56,929 bases of DNA from Actinomyces sp. ZJ308 (GCF_011752065.1 NZ_JAAIJY010000024.1:1-56929), one strand, 5' to 3'. Shown: positions 16,467 to 25,201, counted from the stretch's first letter. Program-made: numbers and translations. Notes: a model not told the origin generated them from the letters alone.

Positions 16467-16832
16467 ATGAGCCGCAACACCGTCACCCTCACCGACACCA
16501 CCCTGAACGTCGAGCCGCACGGGTTGGACCAGATCTGGTCCTTCACCTCCCGGCTGGAGTTCCCGCTCGCGCACGTGCGCGGGGCCACCCACGACCCCGG
16601 CCTGCGCAACGAGCCCAAGGGATGGCGCGGCCCCGGCCTGCAGGTGGGAGGCAAGCTCTCCGGGACCTTCCACGCCAACGGCACGGCGCAGTTCTGGAAC
16701 ATCTCCGGATACGAGAACACGCTGGTCATCACCCTGGAGGACGAGCGCTTCACGCACCTCTACCTCACGGTCGACGACCCTGCCGGCCTGGCCGCCCGGA
16801 TCAACGCCGCCGCCCGCTCCGCCCAGGCGTGA
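16467..16832 (+). CDS. Small PH-like conserved actinobacterial protein
   Basis: A 121-residue soluble protein. ATG 16467 follows GAGAGGAGC at proper spacing. It has the pattern 'TLNVEPHGLDQIWSFTSRLE', 'PLAHVRGATHDPG', 'GTFHANGTAQFWN' and 'TLEDERFTHLYLTVDDP', which I recognise from a conserved actinobacterial family with a pleckstrin-homology-like beta fold and unknown function. It is probably transcribed with the TetR gene. A GC-rich terminator-like hairpin follows at 16853-16877. Confidence 0.7.
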   Translation: MSRNTVTLTDTTLNVEPHGLDQIWSFTSRLEFPLAHVRGATHDPGLRNEPKGWRGPGLQVGGKLSGTFHANGTAQFWNISGYENTLVITLEDERFTHLYLTVDDPAGLAARINAAARSAQA

Positions 16833-16852
16833 GCCCGCCTGAGCCCGCCGAT

Positions 16853-16877
16853 GCCCGGCCGGGCAATCCGGCCGGGC
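16853..16877 (+). terminator. Hairpin terminator after the PH-like gene
   Basis: GCCCGGCCGG (16853-16862) pairs perfectly with CCGGCCGGGC (16868-16877) across a 5-base loop. There is no T-tract, as often in high-GC actinobacteria. It lies 20 bases after the stop codon. Confidence 0.55.
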
Positions 16878-17018
16878 GCCGGCGCCACGCGGGCGCGCAC
16901 TGGCTGCGCCGTCGGCGCATCTGCGGCATGATCAGGACAAAGTGGTGCCGACGTCGTCGGTCCACCGCCATCACTCAGGCACCTACGCAACCGCCCGCCG
17001 GGGCTAAAGGAGGACTCA

Positions 17019-17336
17019 ATGAGCGCACAGGACCCCGTCGAGATCGACCAGTCCACCGACTTCATGTGGAAGGCGACCGCGGCCGTGGCCACCCTCGCCT
17101 CCGGTTTCGTGGCCGAGAAGGTCGTGGCGCTGGGCTGGCGGGCGATCACCGGCAAGCCCGCCCCGCGCGAGGAGGACCAGCTCCTCAACTACCAGCTGGC
17201 CGAGGTCGTCGCCTTCGCGGTCATCTCCGGGGCCACCATCACCCTGGTGCGCGAGCTCGGGCTGCGCCAGGCCGCCAAGTGGTACAGCGCCCGCCGCCCC
17301 GACTCCCCCTACGCGCAGCGCGCCATCGGCAGCTGA
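17019..17336 (+). CDS. DUF4235 membrane protein
   Basis: A 105-residue protein behind a strong AAAGGAGG box (17005-17012). It has 'FMWKATAAVATLASGFVAEKV' (membrane helix 1, cited only as its outline), then 'WRAITGKPAPREED', a second helix around 'LAEVVAFAVISGATITLVREL' (outline), and 'LRQAAKWYSAR'. The Trp-Thr-Gly-Lys-Pro-Pro junction and two helices define the DUF4235 family, small actinobacterial membrane proteins of unknown role. It converges on the YbjN-domain gene with 38 bases between the stops. Confidence 0.8.
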   Translation: MSAQDPVEIDQSTDFMWKATAAVATLASGFVAEKVVALGWRAITGKPAPREEDQLLNYQLAEVVAFAVISGATITLVRELGLRQAAKWYSARRPDSPYAQRAIGS

Positions 17337-17374
17337 TCGCCACTCAGGGGCGCCCCGACACCGCCCGCTGAGGC

Positions 17375-18817
17375 TCAGAGGCTGAAACCGGCCTCGCCGC
17401 GCAGGAAGCTGCCGATCTCCTCGACCTCGGTCGCGGCGGCGTCCACGATCGCGACGATCTGCGCCTCGGTGACGCCCGCGGCCAGGCACCACGAGGCGCG
17501 GGCGATGACGTCGCCATCGGTGTCGGCTCTGGTCTCCGCAGCCGCATCCTCTGCCGTCGATGCAGCCTCCCCGGCGGCGGCCGCATCGCTGATCACCTCG
17601 CCCATGCGATCGGCGAAGCCCGTACGCAGCCCCAGGACCCGGCTGGAGACGTTCCAGTCGTTGGTCATCATTGGGCCCAGGACCCGGTCCACCGGGCCCA
17701 TACCGCTCCATCGCGTCGCCACGACGAGCTCGGCCCCCTTCACCGCGACCACCAGCTCTCGGGCATCGTCACCGATCGGGATGATGATGGCGTCGTCCTT
17801 CTCCAGGAAGTCGTACTCGGGGCTCAGCGCCTCCACGACCAGTGGCAGGGTCAGCGCGGGCGGCTCAGGAGAGACGCGACCGGGATCCTGGGACCCGAAC
17901 AGGTCCAGGATCGCGGCCTCGGCCTGGCCGTCGTCGAGCATGTTCGGCTCGGCGAACTCGTCAGGCTCGCCGGACTCGGCATCGTCACCATCGGCGTCGT
18001 CCCGCTCCATCCTGAGCGCCTCGAGCATGGCCTGCCCCAGTGCCTCCTCCCGGCTGCCCAGCATCTCGGGCTGCGCGAGCACCTTCTCCATCGTGGCGGC
18101 GAAGGCGTCGTGGATCCCCAGCTCCACCGGGTCCAGGCCCTTGGCCTCGGCGATTTTGGAGGCCTGGGTCAGGAGCATGGTGGCCCGGTTCATGTCGCTG
18201 TCGACGAGCCCCCGGGCCTGCTCGACCAGCTGGGCCACGGCCTCGGCGGGCTCCCCGTCCAGGTCGGCCAGCAGCTCCTCGGGGCCGGCGGGCACCTGGA
18301 TCCCGGCCTCCTGGGCGAAGTCGTCGAAGCGAGTCTGCGGGAAGGTGCTCTCCAGGAAGTTCTCGAAATCCATGCACGCATCGATGGCGTCACGTAGGTA
18401 GTGGCCGAGCTGGTCGTTGGTCATCCCGGCGGACACCGGCAGCGTGGAGGTGGCGCACAGGCGCACCGAGTCGTCCCCGGGCGAGGAGATGACATAGGCC
18501 CGCAGCATGTCCTCGTTGTCCGGGCTCGCGTTCCAGGACTCGACGATCATGCACAGCGCCTCCTCCATGTAGAACGGCGCCCTCGAGTGCCACTGGATGG
18601 AGACGCTCAGCAGGCTGGGATCCGCCTGGAACCTCAGGGAGCTGTTGTCGGTCAGGCCCACGAGCGACCCGTCGCCGCTGCTCATCACCGGGGCGCCGAC
18701 ACCGTCCAGGATCTTCTTGACCCGGGCGAGCGTGACCTTCGTCGGCCTGGGGGTGGCGGGCTTGCGAGGCGTGGCGGACCGGCGGGTCCTACTGGTCGGC
18801 TTCTTGCGAGGGGGCAC
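17375..18817 (-). CDS. YbjN-domain (type III chaperone-like fold) protein
   Basis: A 480-residue protein. GTG 18817 is chosen because AGGAG lies just upstream on the minus strand; the frame stays open far upstream but without protein-like content. The Arg/Lys/Pro/Thr-rich N-terminus (about 30 residues) is followed by a first YbjN-like domain ('VKKILDGVGAP', 'SLLSVSIQWHSR', 'DQLGHYLRDAIDACMDF'). An acidic helical linker follows, then a second such domain ('LVVEALSPEYDFLEKDDAIIIP', in part, and 'AELVVATRWSGMG'). YbjN relatives are thought to bind peptides or act as sensory regulators; substrate unknown. It is cytoplasmic, with no signal peptide. It is transcribed alone toward the DUF4235 gene. 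Confidence 0.72.
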   Translation of the reverse strand: MPPRKKPTSRTRRSATPRKPATPRPTKVTLARVKKILDGVGAPVMSSGDGSLVGLTDNSSLRFQADPSLLSVSIQWHSRAPFYMEEALCMIVESWNASPDNEDMLRAYVISSPGDDSVRLCATSTLPVSAGMTNDQLGHYLRDAIDACMDFENFLESTFPQTRFDDFAQEAGIQVPAGPEELLADLDGEPAEAVAQLVEQARGLVDSDMNRATMLLTQASKIAEAKGLDPVELGIHDAFAATMEKVLAQPEMLGSREEALGQAMLEALRMERDDADGDDAESGEPDEFAEPNMLDDGQAEAAILDLFGSQDPGRVSPEPPALTLPLVVEALSPEYDFLEKDDAIIIPIGDDARELVVAVKGAELVVATRWSGMGPVDRVLGPMMTNDWNVSSRVLGLRTGFADRMGEVISDAAAAGEAASTAEDAAAETRADTDGDVIARASWCLAAGVTEAQIVAIVDAAATEVEEIGSFLRGEAGFSL

Positions 18818-19346
18818 GGCTGCTCCTGTCACTGGTGGTCGGGCACAGGGTCGGTCGGGGGCTGTCATTGGATCAGGGCTGCGGGAGGCGGGAAGACGCG
18901 CGGCGCCTGGGCGCCGCCGGCCAGCACCGTAGCGATCCTCCCTGAGATCTCCATGGGTTGACACGCCGCTCCACTCCCAGGTGTCACTCCGGGCGACTTT
19001 TCCAGCCGCGAATCGCCCACCTGCACCGCGCGCGCCTCCGGCGCCGTCGCGTCTGCCCAGGTCAGGACGGGTTGGCCAGAAGTCGCCCGAAGCACCGCCG
19101 CTCACCGCACGCCGAAAAGTCGCCAGGAGTGACAGTTTCGCCTGCGGCGCCCATCTCACCCACACCGGCGCGCGCCCAAGAGAGGCTCGCGCCGCCCCGT
19201 CCCCTCGACCACGGCTCCTGACCGGCCCGCGGGTAGGCTGACGGGAGCGCCAACGGTGTGCCGCGCAGGCGACCCTCCGGGGCGCCGTCGGCCCACCTCC
19301 GCGCGTTTCCGCCTTTGCCTTCGGAGACCTGAGGAAACCCGACCCG
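18818..19346. other. Intergenic region containing a family 1 inverted-repeat element
   Basis: This 529-bp divergent gap separates the YbjN-domain gene (minus) from the Fe-S oxidoreductase (plus). It holds a 153-bp inverted-repeat element (18982-19134) and, at 19234-19239, a TAGGCT hexamer that could be the -10 of the Fe-S gene. No gene is supported. Confidence 0.55.
18982..19134. mobile_element. MITE-like inverted-repeat element (family 1), intergenic copy
   Basis: The ends 18982-19002 and the reverse complement of 19114-19134 match at 20 of 21 positions, reading TGTCACTCC-GGCGACTTTTC in common. The element is 153 bp. Its ends share the TGTCACTCC ... GACTTTT plan with the element inside thiQ, but the interiors differ. 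No ORF is present, so any movement would need a transposase supplied elsewhere. Confidence 0.7.
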
Positions 19347-21980
19347 ATGAGTGCCGTGCAGATCGTCTGTGTCGCCGTCGTCGTCATCGCCACGACGATC
19401 GGCCTGGCAGTTTTCGCACGCGCCTGTTTCACTATTGGCGCCCGCATGGCCGTGGGTCGCGCGACCGCGCCGCAGCGGCTGCGTCCGGTCGGCCGGCGCC
19501 TGGCGCTCACGCTGGGCGCGCTCGTGGGCCACACCGCCTTCAAGGGCCGTCCCTTCGTCAAGGCCGCCCACTGGCTGGTCATGGTCTCCTTCCCGCTGCT
19601 GTTCCTCACACTGGTGGCCGGCTACGGGCAGGTGCTGGGCGGACCCAGCTTCGCGCTGCCGCTCATCGGCCACGCCGCCTGGTGGGCCTGGATCGTCGAG
19701 CTCATCGCCTGGCTGTCGACGGCCGGGATCGTGGGGCTGACGGTCCTGCGCTGGCGCCTGACCCGGGCCGGGCGGGCCGCCCCGCCCTACGCCCCCGACT
19801 CCGAGGGCGGCAAGCGCCCGCGCACCTCGCGCTTCGCCGGGTCGACGTCGGCTCAGGCGAAGTTCGTCGAGGCCACGATCATCGGCGTGGTCGCCTGCGT
19901 GCTGGCCCTGCGGATGCTGGAGCACGCCCACCTGGCCCTGTCCCCCGACCCGGCCGAGCGCGCCCTGGCCTCCTGGACGCACTTCCCGCTGACGGCCTGG
20001 ACCGGCGGCCTGCTCACGCCCCTGGGCGCCGGGGCGCTGGGCGAGGCGATCGTCGTCGTCGCCACCGTCAAGGTGGTGCTGTCGATGAGCTGGTTCGTCG
20101 TGGTGGGCCTGCAGCCCTCGATGGGCGTGGCCTGGCACCGGTTCCTGGCGATCCTCAACGTCTACGCGCGCCGCGAGGTGGACGGCTCCAAGGCCCTGGG
20201 CCCGCTCCAGCCGCTCATGGTGGGCGACGAGCCCCTGACCGAGGCGACCATGGACACGCTGGAGGAGGCCATGGAGGCCGCCGACTCCGGCGAGGGACCG
20301 GAAGTGCGCCTGGGCGTGGGCCGCATCGAGGACTTCACCTGGAAGGGCCTGCTGGACTTCTCCACCTGCACCGAGTGCGGCCGCTGCCAGGACCTGTGCC
20401 CGGCGTGGAACACCGGCAAGCCCCTGTCGCCCAAGCTGTTCGTCATGGCGCTGCGCGACCACCACGCCGCGGCCGCCCCCTACCTGCGGGCCGCGGGGGC
20501 CCTCGGGGTCGAGCCCGACGACGTCACCGAGGAGATGGTGGCCGAGCGCCCCACCTCCGGCGGTCTGGTGGGCAAGGCGCTGGGCATGCACGACGGGCTG
20601 GCGCGCGAGACGAACCTGGGCCTGGAGCCGGGCACCGCCCACACCGGCGACGTCCTCGGCGCGCTGCTGGCCGCCAAGGCCGCCCCCACCGAGACGGGCG
20701 TGGCCACGCATCCGACCCCCTTGGCCGGGGAGGTCATCCCCGCCGACGTCCTGTGGGCCTGCACCACCTGCGGGGCCTGCGTGGACCAGTGCCCGGTGGA
20801 CATCGAGCACGTCGACCACGTCGTCGACGTGCGCCGCCAGCAGGTGCTCATGGAGTCGGCCTTCCCCAAGGAGCTCGGCGGCATGTTCCGCAAGATGGAG
20901 TCCAAGGGGAACCCGTGGGGGCTGCCGGCGCGCAAGCGCATGGACTGGGCCAAGAACCTGGACTTCGAGGTGCCGGTCATCGGCGACGACGTCGAGAGCG
21001 CCGCGGAGGTCGACTACCTGTTCTGGGTGGGTTGCGCCGGCGCCTATGAGGACCGCGCCAAGAAGACGACCCGGGCGGTGGCCGAGCTGCTGCACACCGC
21101 GGGGGTGAGCTTCGCGGTCCTGGGCGACGCCGAGACCTGCACCGGCGACCCGGCCCGGCGCGCCGGCAACGAGATCCTCTACCAGATGCTCGCCGCGCAG
21201 AACGTGGAGACCCTGAGCGAGGTCGGGGCGCAGAAGATCGTGGTGACCTGCGCGCACTGCTTCAACACGATCTCGCGGGAGTACCCGCAGATCGGGGGCC
21301 GCTACGAGGTCCTCCACTACACCCAGCTCCTCAACCGTCTCGTGCGCGAGGGCCGGCTGCGCCCCCTGCCGCCGCAGGCCGCGGAGCAGGCTGCCGATGA
21401 GCCGACGGCGCCGTCGTCGCCTGCCGCTCCTGAGGGGGGCGACGGCGAGACCGCCGGCAACCGGGCCGCCGAATCCGCTGAGGTTCCGGCCGAGGCGACC
21501 CCCGCCTCGGAGGCGGGCAAGGCGGGCGGCGAGTCCGCCGCGACCGGAGACTCACCTGCCGACGACGCTCCGGCGGCGTCGGGCCGGGAGGCGACCAGTA
21601 CGGCGGCGAGCGAGCCTGCCGTCCCGACTGTGACGTACCACGACGCCTGCTACCTGGGCCGCCACAACCAGGTCTACTCCCCGCCGCGCGAGCTGCTGGA
21701 GGCGACCGGCGCGACCACCGTGGAGATGCCGCGCAGCCGCGACCGGGGCTTCTGCTGCGGGGGCGGCGGGGCGCGCGCCTTCATGGAGGAGACGATCGGG
21801 ACTCGCATCGCCGTGGAGCGCTCGCGCGAGGCCATCGGCACCGGCGCTCAGGTCATCGCCACGGCCTGTCCCTTCTGCACCACGATGCTCTCCGACGGTG
21901 TCGCCTCCGAGGGCGCCGACGTGCGGGTCACCGACGTCGCCACCCTCATGCTGGAGGCCGTGCGCCGCGGCGGCGAGTAG
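19347..21980 (+). CDS. Membrane-anchored Fe-S oxidoreductase (two CCG domains), Rv0338c-like
   Basis: An 877-residue protein. ATG 19347 follows GAGGAAAC. The first ~275 residues have about five membrane helices resembling a nitrate-reductase-gamma-type cytochrome domain. Two 4Fe-4S motifs follow: CTECGRCQDLCP from Cys341 and CTTCGACVDQCP from Cys472. Two CCG (heterodisulfide-reductase-type) cysteine domains come next, ending 'CAHCFNTISREYP' and 'RGFCCGGGGARAFMEE'. An ~85-residue Ala/Glu/Pro/Ser-rich insert (about residues 675-760) splits the second CCG domain from the first. The architecture matches mycobacterial Rv0338c-type reductases, thought to pass electrons between a quinone pool and soluble partners. 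Substrate is unknown. It is monocistronic. Confidence 0.85.
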   Translation: MSAVQIVCVAVVVIATTIGLAVFARACFTIGARMAVGRATAPQRLRPVGRRLALTLGALVGHTAFKGRPFVKAAHWLVMVSFPLLFLTLVAGYGQVLGGPSFALPLIGHAAWWAWIVELIAWLSTAGIVGLTVLRWRLTRAGRAAPPYAPDSEGGKRPRTSRFAGSTSAQAKFVEATIIGVVACVLALRMLEHAHLALSPDPAERALASWTHFPLTAWTGGLLTPLGAGALGEAIVVVATVKVVLSMSWFVVVGLQPSMGVAWHRFLAILNVYARREVDGSKALGPLQPLMVGDEPLTEATMDTLEEAMEAADSGEGPEVRLGVGRIEDFTWKGLLDFSTCTECGRCQDLCPAWNTGKPLSPKLFVMALRDHHAAAAPYLRAAGALGVEPDDVTEEMVAERPTSGGLVGKALGMHDGLARETNLGLEPGTAHTGDVLGALLAAKAAPTETGVATHPTPLAGEVIPADVLWACTTCGACVDQCPVDIEHVDHVVDVRRQQVLMESAFPKELGGMFRKMESKGNPWGLPARKRMDWAKNLDFEVPVIGDDVESAAEVDYLFWVGCAGAYEDRAKKTTRAVAELLHTAGVSFAVLGDAETCTGDPARRAGNEILYQMLAAQNVETLSEVGAQKIVVTCAHCFNTISREYPQIGGRYEVLHYTQLLNRLVREGRLRPLPPQAAEQAADEPTAPSSPAAPEGGDGETAGNRAAESAEVPAEATPASEAGKAGGESAATGDSPADDAPAASGREATSTAASEPAVPTVTYHDACYLGRHNQVYSPPRELLEATGATTVEMPRSRDRGFCCGGGGARAFMEETIGTRIAVERSREAIGTGAQVIATACPFCTTMLSDGVASEGADVRVTDVATLMLEAVRRGGE

Positions 21981-21983
21981 GCG

Positions 21984-22100
21984 GGGACATTCGACGCCGG
22001 CGGGGACCTCCTTTTCCGGGCGGGGACATCCTGCGCGTGCGGGTGCGGGTTTTCTGTCCCCGTACGCGTCAAAGGTCCCCGTACGCGCGGCGACGCCCCG
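21984..22100. repeat. GGGGAC-family palindromic repeat, copy 1
   Basis: It lies between the Fe-S gene and rarA. The 47-bp core (22022-22068) begins GGGGACATCCTGCGCGT and ends GTCCCCGTACGCG, and recurs at 23690-23736 and 29462-29508 in the same orientation. Preceding units (GGGGACATTCGACGCCGG, then GGGGACCTCC) and a following GGTCCCCGTACGCG give several alternative GGGGAC/GTCCCC stems. The ATTCGACGCCGG unit reappears inverted near 23775, on the other side of rarA. Confidence 0.75.
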
Positions 22101-22110
22101 CCGGTGCGTG

Positions 22111-23625
22111 TCAGCCCCCGTCCTCGCCGCCGGCGGCGCTCTCCCCCAGGCTCCCACCGCGCTTTCGCGCCCGCAGGCCCTCCCAGTACTCCAGGCGTTC
22201 GCGGATGCGCCGCTCGTGACCGTTGGCAGTGGGCTCGTAGAGGGGCCGCCGCTCGACGCCGTCGGGCAGGTAGTCCGCGCCGGAGAAGCCCTCGGTCGTG
22301 TCCGGATCGTACTCGTATCCCTCGCCGTAGCCGAGGTCCTTCATGAGTCGGGTGGGGGCGTTGAGGATGTGGGCCGGCGGCATGAGTGAGCCGGTCTCGC
22401 GGGCCAAGCGCGCCGCCCTGCCGTAGCCGCGGTAGACGGCGATCGACTTGGGCGCGGTGGCCAGGTACACGACCGCCTGCGCGATGGCGAGCTCACCCTC
22501 GGGCGAGCCCAGGCGCTCGTAGGCGTCCCAAGCCGCCAGCGTCATCTGCAGGGCGGCCGGGTCGGCCATGCCGACGTCCTCGCTGGCGAAGCGCACCAGG
22601 CGCCGCACCACGTAGAGCGGGTCCTCGCCCCCGCCCAGCATCCGCGCCAGCCAGTACAGGGCGGCGTCCGGGTCGGAGCCGCGCATCGACTTGTGCAGAG
22701 CCGAGATGAGGTTGTAGTGCTCCTCGCGGGACTTGTCGTACAGGGGCGCCCGGGAGGCGACGACGGCGCGCAGCCCCTCGACGTCGAGCAGCCGGGAGCC
22801 GGCTGGTCCGGCCCCGCCCGCACTGCCAGGCTCATCAGCAGCGCCAGGCGCGTCCGCGCCCGACCGAGCGCCACCCGCCCCGCCCCGGTCGGTCACCGCT
22901 CCGGCCGGCGCCCGGCCGCCGGCGGCCTGGGAGGCGAGGACCTGCTCGACCATGCCCAGCAGGTAGCGACCGTCGCCGTCGGCCATGGACAACAGGGCGG
23001 TGCGGGCCTCGGCGGTCACGGCGAGGCCGCGGCCGGTCAGGGACTCGGCGCGCGCCAGCAGCTCGGTCAGGGCCGTCTCGTCCAGGCGACGCAGCACCAT
23101 CACCTGGCAGCGCGACAAGAGGGCGCCGTTCAGCTCGAAGCTCGGGTTCTCCGTGGTGGCGCCGACCAACACGACCGTCCCGTCCTCGACGTAGGGCAGG
23201 AAGGAGTCCTGCTGGGCGCGGTTGAAGCGGTGGATCTCGTCGACGAACAGGAGCGTGCCCTGCCCGATCTCGCGACGGCGGGCCGCGGCGGCGAAGACCT
23301 TGCGCAGGTCGGCCACCCCGGAGAAGGTCGCCGAGACCTGCTCGAAGACCAGGCCGGTGCGGTCGGCCAGGAGGCGGGCGACCGTCGTCTTGCCGCAGCC
23401 CGGCGGGCCCCACAGGATGATGGAGGACAGGCGGCCGGAGGCCACCATGCGGCCCAGCGGGGCGTCCGGGGCGAGCAGCTGGTCCTGGCCGACGACGTCG
23501 TCGAGCGCCCGCGGGCGCAGCCGGTCGGCCAGCGGGCGGGACGGGTCGTCGACGAGGCCGGAGCCGTCGGGACCGGCGGCGTCGAACAGTGAGGGCGAGT
23601 CCGGTTCGGGCGCGTAACGAGCCAT
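22111..23625 (-). CDS. rarA: Replication-associated recombination protein A (AAA+ ATPase)
   Basis: A 504-residue RarA/MgsA/WRNIP1-family ATPase acting at stalled replication forks, with clamp-loader-like architecture. Walker A GPPGCGKT is at residues 73-80; 'LFVDEIHRFNRAQQDSFLPYVE' (outline) is the Walker B region, followed by sensor 1 'GATTENPSFELN' and 'LLSRC'. The C-terminal tetramerisation part has 'YNLISALHKSMRGSDPDAALYWLARML' in outline and 'RFASEDVGMADP'. A Gly/Ala-rich insert of about 45 residues precedes it. ATG 23625 has no ribosome binding site, but TACGCT lies exactly six bases upstream, so the mRNA is probably leaderless. Palindromic repeats flank the gene on both sides. Confidence 0.9.
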   Translation of the reverse strand: MARYAPEPDSPSLFDAAGPDGSGLVDDPSRPLADRLRPRALDDVVGQDQLLAPDAPLGRMVASGRLSSIILWGPPGCGKTTVARLLADRTGLVFEQVSATFSGVADLRKVFAAAARRREIGQGTLLFVDEIHRFNRAQQDSFLPYVEDGTVVLVGATTENPSFELNGALLSRCQVMVLRRLDETALTELLARAESLTGRGLAVTAEARTALLSMADGDGRYLLGMVEQVLASQAAGGRAPAGAVTDRGGAGGARSGADAPGAADEPGSAGGAGPAGSRLLDVEGLRAVVASRAPLYDKSREEHYNLISALHKSMRGSDPDAALYWLARMLGGGEDPLYVVRRLVRFASEDVGMADPAALQMTLAAWDAYERLGSPEGELAIAQAVVYLATAPKSIAVYRGYGRAARLARETGSLMPPAHILNAPTRLMKDLGYGEGYEYDPDTTEGFSGADYLPDGVERRPLYEPTANGHERRIRERLEYWEGLRARKRGGSLGESAAGGEDGG

Positions 23626-23631
23626 GCCCCG

Positions 23632-23637
23632 AGCGTA
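23632..23637 (-). promoter_or_regulatory. -10 element of rarA (leaderless start)
   Basis: TACGCT read on the minus strand ends six bases before ATG 23625, placing the transcript start on the start codon. No good -35 box is visible. Confidence 0.5.
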
Positions 23638-23685
23638 GGGGCCGGTGCCGACACGAACACTGGTCGCACGCCGCCAACTCTGTCC

Positions 23686-23805
23686 GGGCGGGGACATCCT
23701 GCGCGTACGGGTGCGGGATTTCCGTCCCCATACGCGCAGGATGTCCCCGCCCAGAGCCGCACGCACCCGTCGGCGTCGAATGTCCCCGTACGCGTGACAC
23801 GCCCC
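23686..23805. repeat. GGGGAC-family palindromic repeat, copy 2
   Basis: A perfect 22-bp inverted repeat (23686-23707 against 23731-23752) encloses a 23-base loop; the arms begin GGGCGGGGACATCCTGCG. The 47-bp family core is 23690-23736. A second part (about 23770-23805) carries GTCGAATGTCCCCGTACGCG and GTGACACGCCCCC, which match copy 3 and, inverted, the left end of copy 1. It fills most of the gap between rarA and the SPFH gene. Confidence 0.8.
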
Positions 23806-23876
23806 CGGCAGCGCGGCGAGGCCCCGCAGACATGGCACGCCCAACCCACAACGCCGCACGGCACAGTCGGGAGCAG

Positions 23877-23904
23877 TTGCACCTCTTCAAAAAATAGATA
23901 TCAT
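23877..23904 (+). promoter_or_regulatory. Promoter of the SPFH gene
   Basis: TTGCAC (23877-23882) and TATCAT (23899-23904) are separated by 16 bases, in a locally A/T-rich stretch. The start codon follows after a ~20-base leader with an AAGGAGG box at about 23916-23922. Confidence 0.6.
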
Positions 23905-23927
23905 CTTGCTAACTCAAGGAGGTTCTC

Positions 23928-24899
23928 ATGTCCGTACCCCCCACTCATTCCACCGACTCCCCCACTCCCACCAATGCCCCCGAGCACTCCTCCAGCCGTG
24001 TCGATATCACGGAGAAGCCGGCCCTGGCCGCGGGCTCGGGCGCCGCCTTCCTCGCATTCCTGCTCATCCTGGCAATCACTGCTGGATCAGTGGTTCTTGC
24101 CATCCTCGGTGCCATCGCCGCCGACGCGGGTGAGCCGGGTGGGAGGCTGTGCGCGATTGTCGGATCAGTCGGGTTCTTCGTCTCCTTCTTCCTGTACACC
24201 AGCTTCACCATCGTCGTTCCGGGCGAGACCAGCGTCCGCCGGTTCTTCGGCCGCTACATCGGCACCGTGCGGCGCCCGGGGCTCGCGCTCGTCCCGCCGC
24301 TGACCACTGGCCGGAAGGTCTCCATCAAGGTCCACAACTTCGAGACCAGTGAGCTCAAGGTCAACGACCTGGACGGCAATCCTGTCAACATCGCCGCCAT
24401 CGTCGTGTGGCAGGTGGCCGACACCGCCCGCGCTGTCTTCGCCGTCGAGGCCTACGAGCAGTTCATCCGGGCTCAAGCCGAGTCCGCGCTGCGCCACGTG
24501 GCCACCACCCACCCCTACGACGAGCCGGGCCCGGGCGAGACCTCGCTGCGCGGCGGCACGGACCTCGTCTCCGCCGAGCTCGCAACGGAGGTCGCGGCCC
24601 GGGTGGCGCTGGCGGGCCTGGAGATCGTCGAGGTGCGCATCTCCTCGCTGGCCTACGCCCCCGAGATCGCCCAGGCGATGCTGCAGCGCCAGCAGGCCGG
24701 CGCCGTCATCGCCGCCCGCGAGCAGATCGTCGAGGGCGCCGTGACCATGGTCGACCAGGCCCTCAAGCGCCTGGAGGCCGATGACATCGTCACCATGGAC
24801 GAGGAGCGCCGAGCCCAGATGGTCTCCAACCTCCTGGTGGTCCTCTGCTCCGACCAGCGCACCCAGCCCGTCGTCAACACCGGCTCCCTCTACGCTTGA
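23928..24899 (+). CDS. SPFH-domain (stomatin/prohibitin-like) membrane protein
   Basis: A 323-residue protein behind a strong AAGGAGG. A Pro/Ser/Thr-rich N-terminal tail (about 30 residues) precedes two membrane helices (about 40-65 and 78-95). The SPFH domain follows: '[21 protein letters not shown]', '[13 protein letters not shown]', '[20 protein letters not shown]' and '[19 protein letters not shown]' (each quoted in part). A helical coiled region after residue 200 ends in '[21 protein letters not shown]'. Such proteins form oligomeric scaffolds on the membrane. A small ribbon-helix-helix gene follows three bases after its stop; the pairing is seen in other actinobacteria as I recall, though its meaning is unknown. 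Confidence 0.86.
   Translation: MSVPPTHSTDSPTPTNAPEHSSSRVDITEKPALAAGSGAAFLAFLLILAITAGSVVLAILGAIAADAGEPGGRLCAIVGSVGFFVSFFLYTSFTIVVPGETSVRRFFGRYIGTVRRPGLALVPPLTTGRKVSIKVHNFETSELKVNDLDGNPVNIAAIVVWQVADTARAVFAVEAYEQFIRAQAESALRHVATTHPYDEPGPGETSLRGGTDLVSAELATEVAARVALAGLEIVEVRISSLAYAPEIAQAMLQRQQAGAVIAAREQIVEGAVTMVDQALKRLEADDIVTMDEERRAQMVSNLLVVLCSDQRTQPVVNTGSLYA
24891..24896 (+). promoter_or_regulatory. -10 element inside the SPFH gene for the leaderless RHH gene
   Basis: TACGCT ends six bases before GTG 24903 and overlaps the last codons of the SPFH gene. The placement equals that seen upstream of rarA and the two TetR genes. Confidence 0.4.
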
Positions 24900-24902
24900 G
24901 CC

Positions 24903-25145
24903 GTGGCGGGAAAAGAGCGTAAGCAGGTCCTGCTCCGGCTGGACCCCGCCGTCCACGCGGCCATCGCCAAGTGGGCGGCGGACGACCTGCGCTCGGTCAA
25001 CGCCCAGATCGAGGTCCTCCTGCGACGCGCGCTCGACGACGCCGGGCGCGGCGTCAAGGCGGCCCCCTTGCGCGGCCGGGGCCGACCGCGCAAGGACACA
25101 TCCGGCGACCCACGCGACGTCGTCGGCCCGTCGCACGGGCGGTGA
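24903..25145 (+). CDS. Small ribbon-helix-helix (Arc-like) protein
   Basis: An 80-residue protein from GTG 24903. 'KQVLLRLDPAVHAAIAKWAADDLRSVNAQIEVLLRRAL' in outline has the pattern of an Arc/MetJ-type beta-strand plus two helices (residues 6-45); the tail is Arg/Gly-rich and basic. It probably binds DNA. No ribosome binding site is visible, but TACGCT lies six bases before the GTG, inside the end of the SPFH gene, so it may have its own leaderless transcript as well as read-through. No toxin gene is adjacent, so a toxin-antitoxin role is not supported. Confidence 0.7.
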   Translation: MAGKERKQVLLRLDPAVHAAIAKWAADDLRSVNAQIEVLLRRALDDAGRGVKAAPLRGRGRPRKDTSGDPRDVVGPSHGR

Positions 25146-25201
25146 CCGCGGCGGCGCGTAGGGTGGGCGGTGCACCACCACTTTCCTGAAGGAGGGCCGC
25201 T

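Noticed and set aside
24903-25145. Toxin-antitoxin module
   Set aside because: Only a ribbon-helix-helix protein is present; no toxin gene adjoins it.
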